Shown one piece after another: positions 58,512 through 64,000 of a stretch of 64,000 nucleotides of DNA. The DNA is from an uncultured Gammaproteobacteria bacterium (lineage in GTDB: Bacteria > Pseudomonadota > Gammaproteobacteria > CAMYKB01). Each line of letters starts with the position of its first letter. Within the stretch, counting starts at the first letter, position 1. The translations under genes and the position numbers were made by a program. The stretch is from NCBI GenBank assembly GCA_947258875.1, contig CAMYKB010000005.1, positions 52,608 to 116,607 of the forward strand, in the 5' to 3' direction. The notes beneath the pieces were generated by a model. The model made no database searches and had not been told where the DNA came from. It worked only from the letters and a program-made list of their open reading frames with translations.

Positions 58512-59711
58512 CTAGTCACGCTGTTTGATGCGAGTGCTATCCTCGATTGCTTTATCTGGGTGAGAAATTACATGCTCCCCCTCTTCCAGGCCTTTGACTA
58601 CTTGCGCATGCAGGCCGCTGCGTTGGCCGAGTTCGACCGAGCGCAGTTCAGCCTTACCTTTTGCATTTACAAATACGGCCCAGCTGTTATTACCATGGCG
58701 GAATAAGGCGCTGGCGGGAATCTGCAGGACATCATCCGATTCCCAGAGTATAAAACTTGCTTCGACGCGGTAACCGTCGCCGAGTTTTTGCCAAACCCCC
58801 GGCGATGAAATGATATCCGCAATGACCAGTACACGTTGTTCTTCCACACCCAATGCGGAAATCTTGGTGAAGCCGGCGGGTTCAACAGTGCGCACCTCGC
58901 CTTCCAGTGTATGTTCACCCCCCCAGCGATCGAACACGACACGCATACCGGGCTGAATGCGCACGGCGTCGGAGGACAACACGTCGATTTCAATTTCCAG
59001 TGCGCGTGAGTTACCGACCTCGATCAAAGGGTCGCCGGCATTGGACACGCCTTCGCTTTCGCGATAGACCTTCAATACCTGGCCGCTGACAGGTGAACTG
59101 ATGGCAACCCGTTCGCCTGACTGGCCAGGATTTTCCGCTGCCGAATAACGTAAAGCCGTTTGTGCAGCTTCCAGTTCGTGTTGGGCAACATCGACGGCGA
59201 ACTCGGCAGAACGCAGAGCAGCACGTGCACGTCGCGCCGTGGTCTCAGCCTGATCGAGGGTTTCGCGCGACACCGCGCCATCCTTGAAGATTTCCCGAAA
59301 ACGCTTGAGCTCTTTATTGGCGAAGTTGGCGTCTGCGGTTGTGGCGCTCACGTCCTGCTGTGCGGATTTGAGTCGGGATTCCGCCGCCCCGACACGTGCT
59401 TCTGCCTCGGCGCGGCTGCGGGGATCAAGCACTGTCGAACGCAGTGGATCAAGCGCCATCAAGACTTCACCATGAGCGACCGCATCCCCCACATCCAGTT
59501 CGATACGGCGCGCATAGCCGGATACCGGCGCGTAAATCACATAACGGTCAATGACACGTGTCTTACCCTCTTCCTCAACGGTCACCTGTAGTTTACCGCG
59601 CGAAACTTCAACGATATCAACCGTAACAGGTTTGGGCATGAAACCGTAGGCGATAAATAATACGATTAACATTGCAAGTGCGATCATGCCGATGCGTCGT
59701 TGTAGATTCAT
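58512..59711 (-). CDS. HlyD-type periplasmic adaptor of an ABC efflux system
   Basis: A 399-residue membrane-fusion protein. An N-terminal helix (IGMIALAMLIVLFIAYGFM) is followed by a biotinyl-lipoyl segment (VIYAPVSGYARRIELDVGDAV), a coiled-coil hairpin (~100-200, rich in Ala, Glu and Arg) and beta domains (VFDRWGGEHTLEGEVRTVEP). It would link the inner-membrane ABC pump encoded upstream to an outer-membrane channel, as MacA does. It starts four bases after the permease gene. The substrate is unknown. Confidence 0.88.
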   Translation of the reverse strand: MNLQRRIGMIALAMLIVLFIAYGFMPKPVTVDIVEVSRGKLQVTVEEEGKTRVIDRYVIYAPVSGYARRIELDVGDAVAHGEVLMALDPLRSTVLDPRSRAEAEARVGAAESRLKSAQQDVSATTADANFANKELKRFREIFKDGAVSRETLDQAETTARRARAALRSAEFAVDVAQHELEAAQTALRYSAAENPGQSGERVAISSPVSGQVLKVYRESEGVSNAGDPLIEVGNSRALEIEIDVLSSDAVRIQPGMRVVFDRWGGEHTLEGEVRTVEPAGFTKISALGVEEQRVLVIADIISSPGVWQKLGDGYRVEASFILWESDDVLQIPASALFRHGNNSWAVFVNAKGKAELRSVELGQRSGLHAQVVKGLEEGEHVISHPDKAIEDSTRIKQRD

Positions 59712-59715
59712 TGAT

Positions 59716-62082
59716 TTATTCCTTTGTCTTCAAAACGGCTATCAGGTCGAGCCGGTTGAGTTTATGTTTGATCGCCAGCGCCGATATTACAGCGGAAAGT
59801 ATGACCACCAGCATTGCAAAGGCATAGGTGTCTGCATCAATCACGAACGGCAAACGGATCAGTTCAGTGGGGATCGTGCTCATCATATACAGACCCAACA
59901 CACGTCCAATAATAAAACCCAGGGGAATCGCCGCGAGCGTGAGCACCGCCAGTTCACCGAGCAGAATGTAGGAAATTTCACCACGGGTAAAACCCAGCAC
60001 CCGCATGCTGGCGAGTTCACGGCTACGCTCTGACAAGGCAATGCGGGCGCTGTTATACACTACACCGAATGCAATCGTGCCTGCGAGTATGGTGTTGAAA
60101 AACACAAAAATAAGTACCTGCTCGCCCATGGCGTCGTAAAAATTTTGTATCGCGAGTTGGCTCGCTTCCGTGCCTGCGACCCGCGGCGTATCTTTAAGGC
60201 GCGTATAAATTTCCGCTTGATAACGTTCATCAGCTGCCAGATAAACACCCGAGATAGCATGGCCTTCGCGCATCATGCGATTAAGTGCATCGAGCTGCAT
60301 ATAGGCGGAGACACCGATAAACTGATTAACAAAACCCGCTACGGTGACTTCACGTACGGGCCGACTGCCCTCCAACACCTCCACAGTGAGGCGATCACCC
60401 GGCCGCACACCCAGTATCTCGCCCAGGTAATCGGTGAGCACAATGCCGGCCGGTGGCAACCGAATCTGTCGCTGCTGGTCATCGAGCAAGCGGCGCAGTT
60501 CGCCCGCCGGCTGTACACCCTGAATGGCGGTGCGGTAGCTGCGGTGCTCGTAGTTAAGGCGTACCGGCACGGCACGGAAGGCCTCAGCGTACTCGACACC
60601 CCGCATACTGCGCATCTCGTGCATGGCCTTACGTGAGGTTGGTTCGACAAAGCTCACCACCATATCCTCGCGTTGCGCCAGGGTGAATTCGATATCCACC
60701 ATGGCGTCGATGGAATCACCAAACAGGCGGCCAACAATGAGGATGGCATAAGCAAAGGCGATACCGGTGATCGACAGTATCGCTTTAAGCGGGCGACGCT
60801 CGAGATGACGGATGATCATACGGCTGGGTTGGTGCAACACGCGTTGCAGGCCGATACGCTCGACAATACTCTCCCGGTATTTTGCCGGTGGCTCGGGACG
60901 CATGGCCTCGGCAGGCGGCAGACTGACTGCCGTGCGCACGGCAAACACAGTGCCGATAGCGGCGGCCACCGTGCTCACCAGGGCTGCCGCCAGGATCAGG
61001 CGTAGATTCAGCTCATAATACAAAAACGGCAGGCGATAATGCTCAATATAAAGTTCACTGAGGTTCACACCCAACCAGGCACCGGCACCCACTCCGGTGG
61101 CCGTGCCCAACAACACGATCAGCATTACCAGCTGAATATAGTGCAGACCTATCGCCATGTTGCTATAGCCGAACGCCTTGAGCGCGGCGATTTGCTCACG
61201 CTGGGTACTGACCAAACGGCTCACGACGACATTCAACAGAAAGGCAGCCACGCCGAGAAAAATGACCGGGAACAGTGTCGCCATCTGTTTGAGTTGCTCA
61301 AACTCCTGCGAAAGATAGTAGTGCGAGATTTGATCCTCGCGGCCATAGGCGCCCAGCCCACCGTAGGGTTCGAGCAGGTTATCAAGTCGGTCAATGACAT
61401 CATCGAGTTGCGCATCCGCAGTCAAAGTCATCGTCGCATCATTAAATGCACCATCCATATCATAGGCAATGCCTAACGGCGTACGCGCCATCCAGAAAAT
61501 ACCGAAGCGTTTGTAGTCCGGGAAGATCGAGTTGGGATTAGCCTGATAAACATGTTCCGGTGTCAGTGCAATTCCGGCGATCGTCAACGCCTTACGGCGG
61601 CCATTGATAATCGCTGCCAGGTGATCGCCTGGCACCAGCTTGTGCGCTTCGGCAAACGAATCGCTAATCACTACCTCGTCGTCACGCTCCGGCTCGGGCA
61701 ACCGGCCCTGGCGCAAATACAGTTGATTCAACAGTGGCTGTCCCGCATCCGGAATGGAAAAGAGTTGGCCTTTAACGGGCTCGTTGAACCCCGGAATATC
61801 TACATTGACTGCGGCTACCACTCGCGTTTCCAGCAACTGCACACCCGGAATGTCTGCCAGTCGTGAGCGCAGGTCCTCCGGTGCGCGCTTAAGGGAAGCG
61901 AACGCGTGAGCGAAATGATAGTCCTGGTAATACGTGGTGCGTGAGAATTGCAGCGAATCCAGGGTGCTGAGCGACATGATAAAGGTCGCCACACCACTGC
62001 CAATAACCATGGCGATGGCCAGCGCCTGGCCGCGCATTAGCCACAGGTCACGCAGCAATTTATGGTTTATCGCTCTCACCAC
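59716..62082 (-). CDS. Large FtsX-type ABC permease
   Basis: A 788-residue permease with an N-terminal helix ([20 protein letters not shown]), a first periplasmic domain, a middle membrane block ([21 protein letters not shown] and following), a second periplasmic domain and a C-terminal FtsX block ([21 protein letters not shown]). The duplicated plan differs from the four-helix MacB type. The ATPase is separate and overlaps it by seven bases. With the adaptor gene it probably forms a tripartite exporter of unknown cargo. Confidence 0.88.
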   Translation of the reverse strand: MVRAINHKLLRDLWLMRGQALAIAMVIGSGVATFIMSLSTLDSLQFSRTTYYQDYHFAHAFASLKRAPEDLRSRLADIPGVQLLETRVVAAVNVDIPGFNEPVKGQLFSIPDAGQPLLNQLYLRQGRLPEPERDDEVVISDSFAEAHKLVPGDHLAAIINGRRKALTIAGIALTPEHVYQANPNSIFPDYKRFGIFWMARTPLGIAYDMDGAFNDATMTLTADAQLDDVIDRLDNLLEPYGGLGAYGREDQISHYYLSQEFEQLKQMATLFPVIFLGVAAFLLNVVVSRLVSTQREQIAALKAFGYSNMAIGLHYIQLVMLIVLLGTATGVGAGAWLGVNLSELYIEHYRLPFLYYELNLRLILAAALVSTVAAAIGTVFAVRTAVSLPPAEAMRPEPPAKYRESIVERIGLQRVLHQPSRMIIRHLERRPLKAILSITGIAFAYAILIVGRLFGDSIDAMVDIEFTLAQREDMVVSFVEPTSRKAMHEMRSMRGVEYAEAFRAVPVRLNYEHRSYRTAIQGVQPAGELRRLLDDQQRQIRLPPAGIVLTDYLGEILGVRPGDRLTVEVLEGSRPVREVTVAGFVNQFIGVSAYMQLDALNRMMREGHAISGVYLAADERYQAEIYTRLKDTPRVAGTEASQLAIQNFYDAMGEQVLIFVFFNTILAGTIAFGVVYNSARIALSERSRELASMRVLGFTRGEISYILLGELAVLTLAAIPLGFIIGRVLGLYMMSTIPTELIRLPFVIDADTYAFAMLVVILSAVISALAIKHKLNRLDLIAVLKTKE

Positions 62083-62810
62083 TGCAGCTCGTGGGGTGAT
62101 TTCTTGTGCGTATTGGTGAGCACTTCGGTGATCAAACCGTCTGCCAGATAAATCACCCGGTCCGCCATCGAGGCAATATCGGCATTGTGGGTAATGACCA
62201 CCGTGGTGGTTCCGAGCTCGCGGTTGACACGCTCTATCGCCTCCAGCACCACGATGCCGGTCTCAGAATCCAGCGCGCCGGTAGGTTCATCACAAAGCAA
62301 CACGTCAGGATTTTTTGCAATCGCACGCGCGATTGCCACGCGCTGTTGCTCACCACCTGATAGCTGGGCCGGAAAATGATCAAGCCGATCTTCCAGACCT
62401 ACGATCTGCAGTGCCTGTGCCGGTTGCATGGGGTCTTTGGCGATCTCGGTCACCACCGCGACGTTCTCGCGCGCAGTCAGGCTAGGAATTAAATTGTAGA
62501 ACTGGAATACAAAACCGACCTGAAATCTGCGATAGTCGGTCAATTCATGGTCCGTAGCTTGAGTGAGCACCTGATCCTGGTAGTGCACACTACCCGTTGT
62601 AGCGGTATCCAACCCGCCCAGGATATTGAGCAGGGTCGATTTACCGCTACCAGAGGCGCCCAGCAATACCACTAATTCACCTTCGAAAAGCTGCAGATCA
62701 ATGCCCCGCAGGGCATGCACATCGACCTCACCCATGTGGTAGATCTTGGTCAGGCCCCGCGCTTCGAAGACCACTGGCGGAGTGGCAAGTTCGCCATCTC
62801 TAATATTCAT
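62076..62810 (-). CDS. ABC transporter ATP-binding protein (MacB/LolD class)
   Basis: A protein of about 244 residues from ATG 62810 ([12 protein letters not shown]); the extra 18 residues of the track are not family-like. Walker A is GASGSGKST, signature [14 protein letters not shown] and Walker [13 protein letters not shown], all of the LolD/MacB type-VII class that pairs with FtsX-like permeases. It is the first gene of the three-gene export operon. Confidence 0.9.
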   Translation of the reverse strand: MNIRDGELATPPVVFEARGLTKIYHMGEVDVHALRGIDLQLFEGELVVLLGASGSGKSTLLNILGGLDTATTGSVHYQDQVLTQATDHELTDYRRFQVGFVFQFYNLIPSLTARENVAVVTEIAKDPMQPAQALQIVGLEDRLDHFPAQLSGGEQQRVAIARAIAKNPDVLLCDEPTGALDSETGIVVLEAIERVNRELGTTTVVITHNADIASMADRVIYLADGLITEVLTNTHKKSPHELQW

Positions 62811-63045
62811 GCCTACGCCTGATAAAAGAATATCATCCAGATGCCTGAAGGCCAGCAGTCCCATTGTTGCGTCACAACGCCTGGCCCATATGAGACCGCC
62901 CTTCTTACAGCCTCGTCACCATACCATAGTGGAATCAGATCCAGCCAAAATGACCCTGATCAGCTATTTCCCAGATCCCTGTATTGTTGCTAGACTACCT
63001 GGTTATCTTTAAGTAACCAGCTTGCGGGTTAGGAATAATTATAAA

Positions 63046-63567
63046 ATGAATACCCCAGTAGAAAAGGATGATCTGTCACTCGACCGGGATATTTTTCTCC
63101 GTCAACTGATACGCGAACTTGCGGGTACGCTCGAAGAAGTCATCGGCCTCAACGAGGCATCTGATTTCATCAGTATTGTCGGTCAGCAGCTTGGTGATTG
63201 GATCAATGACAAATACCAGCTCAGCACCGGTAAGACACATTTTTCCAGAGAGGAAGTTGCGGATATTCTGGTCGACCTCAAACGCCGCATAAACGGTGGG
63301 TTTTCGGTTACTGAACAAGATGATGAAAAGATCAGTCTGCGGAATACAATATGCCCGTTCAGCAACGGGGTACTGGGCCGACCCAGTATGTGCATGATGA
63401 CCTCCAACGTGTTTGGCGTCATCGCCGCCGATAACCTCGGTTACGCCAAAGTAGAGCTGCAGAAAACCATTGCCGATGGCGACGGCCATTGCGAAGTTAT
63501 AGTGTATATCAAGCAAACCGCCGAGGCGAAATCCTGCACCGGACGTGAATATTTCGCTGCCGATTAA
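63046..63567 (+). CDS. Methanogen-output-domain (MetOD1)-like protein
   Basis: A 173-residue soluble protein from ATG 63046 (MNTPVEKDDLSLD). The C-terminal half (NTICPFSNGVLGRPSMCMMTSNVFGVIAADNLGYAKVELQ split over short motifs CPF, RPSMCMMTSNVFG and NLGYAKV) matches the MetOD1 pattern, a cysteine-containing domain found in signalling proteins. The N-terminal half is helical. It starts 33 bases before a PAS protein, so the two probably act in one signalling unit. What it senses is unknown. Confidence 0.7.
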   Translation: MNTPVEKDDLSLDRDIFLRQLIRELAGTLEEVIGLNEASDFISIVGQQLGDWINDKYQLSTGKTHFSREEVADILVDLKRRINGGFSVTEQDDEKISLRNTICPFSNGVLGRPSMCMMTSNVFGVIAADNLGYAKVELQKTIADGDGHCEVIVYIKQTAEAKSCTGREYFAAD

Positions 63568-63599
63568 CAAATTAATCCTGAAATATTTCAAAGCTTCAT

Positions 63600-64000
63600 A
63601 TGGAGGTTAATTCATTCCTTACGTTCGCGGGCTGCTTTTCCGAACCGATGGCACTGGTCACAGGCAATGGTGATATCCTGTCGGCCAACCCGGCATTCTG
63701 CAAACTGCTCAACAACAGCTTACAAAACCTCAGCGGCAAATCGCTTACCGATTTGGTCTCTGACCCTACTGACAAATTCACGAAGTACCTGTACAGCTGC
63801 GCGCGCAGTAAGCAAGCCGTCATGGGACAAATTGTCTGGCGGACCGATGGCCTGGAAATCCAGAGCCTTTGCTATGGCAGTGTACTTAAACCCAAGTCTG
63901 AGAAGAACCCTGCGCATATTCTCCTGCGTTGCAAGCCTGAAAAGGATTTTATATCACTCAGCGCTCAATTATCAGCACTGCATCATGAGGTCGAACTGCG
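63600..64000 (+). CDS. PAS-domain signalling protein, cut by the window edge
   Basis: An open frame from ATG 63600 to the end of the window (at least 133 residues), missing from the ORF track because no stop is reached. The start MEVNSFLTFAGCFSEPMALV and the segment NGDILSANPAFCKLLNNS read as a PAS domain, and the last visible part (ISLSAQLSALHHEVEL) as a coiled coil, suggesting a sensor kinase or cyclase beyond the edge. AGCTTCAT before the ATG is a weak ribosome site. The downstream type cannot be told. Confidence 0.7.
   Translation, partial: MEVNSFLTFAGCFSEPMALVTGNGDILSANPAFCKLLNNSLQNLSGKSLTDLVSDPTDKFTKYLYSCARSKQAVMGQIVWRTDGLEIQSLCYGSVLKPKSEKNPAHILLRCKPEKDFISLSAQLSALHHEVEL

Overview
The window reads as chromosomal DNA of a gammaproteobacterium that probably oxidises reduced sulfur. 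Evidence is gene content and order: nudJ-mnmA-hflD, comEC-exbB-exbD-msbA-lpxK-trm112-kdsB, lolC/E-lolD, mfd-csiV, a complete System I cytochrome c maturation operon (ccmABCDEFGHI) and a soxB thiosulfohydrolase. Base composition looks balanced, coding density is high, and operons often show 1-4 bp stop/start overlaps. I saw no rRNA, tRNA, CRISPR array, intact prophage or intact insertion sequence.

Layout. 1-5.5 kb: nudJ, mnmA, hflD and aconitase acnA. 5.6-9 kb: a HupE/UreJ-type membrane protein divergent from soxB, which ends in a textbook terminator. 9-11 kb: a looser patch with YaiI, a GFA-family zinc protein, a HEAT-like protein, AT-rich repeats and two possible gene remnants. 11-16.4 kb: a lipoprotein-type prolyl oligopeptidase, a membrane GGDEF-EAL protein and fumC. 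16.4-22.2 kb: purB (divergent from fumC), a membrane protein, a periplasmic ankyrin protein, a RoxA-type ribosomal oxygenase, a GNAT, a DUF7931-like protein and a secretin N-domain-like protein. 22.2-33 kb: nudF, then the lipid A/envelope block (kdsB, trm112, lpxK, msbA, exbD, exbB, comEC), DUF2062 and the Lol exporter genes. 33.2-36 kb: agmatine-to-putrescine genes aguA and aguB, then a truncated TfoX-like gene joined to a broken GNAT gene. 36-42.7 kb: a UbiE-like methyltransferase behind an FNR-like box, a DUF6455-like membrane protein, a class III cyclase with TPRs and a Castor/Pollux-type channel. 42.8-49.9 kb: ccm operon. 50.0-50.2 kb: a probable structured non-coding RNA. 50.4-58.2 kb: mfd, csiV, then mtnP, hpt, an MscS channel and nagZ. 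58.5-64 kb: a three-gene ABC efflux system, a MetOD1-like protein and a PAS protein cut by the window edge.

How the genes fit together. Cytochrome c maturation would supply the c-type cytochromes that Sox-type sulfur oxidation needs. acnA and fumC are TCA enzymes, and purB and fumC both handle fumarate. MtnP releases hypoxanthine that Hpt can salvage. AguA and AguB make putrescine from agmatine. KdsB, LpxK and MsbA build and export lipid A/Kdo, while LolC/E and LolD release lipoproteins.

The most novel-looking items are the five-hairpin RNA candidate before mfd (about 50.03-50.20 kb), the nested inverted repeats at 37.48-37.58 kb, the FNR-box methyltransferase, and the channel with a fused N-terminal module. 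All family calls come from reading motifs by eye; no database search was possible.
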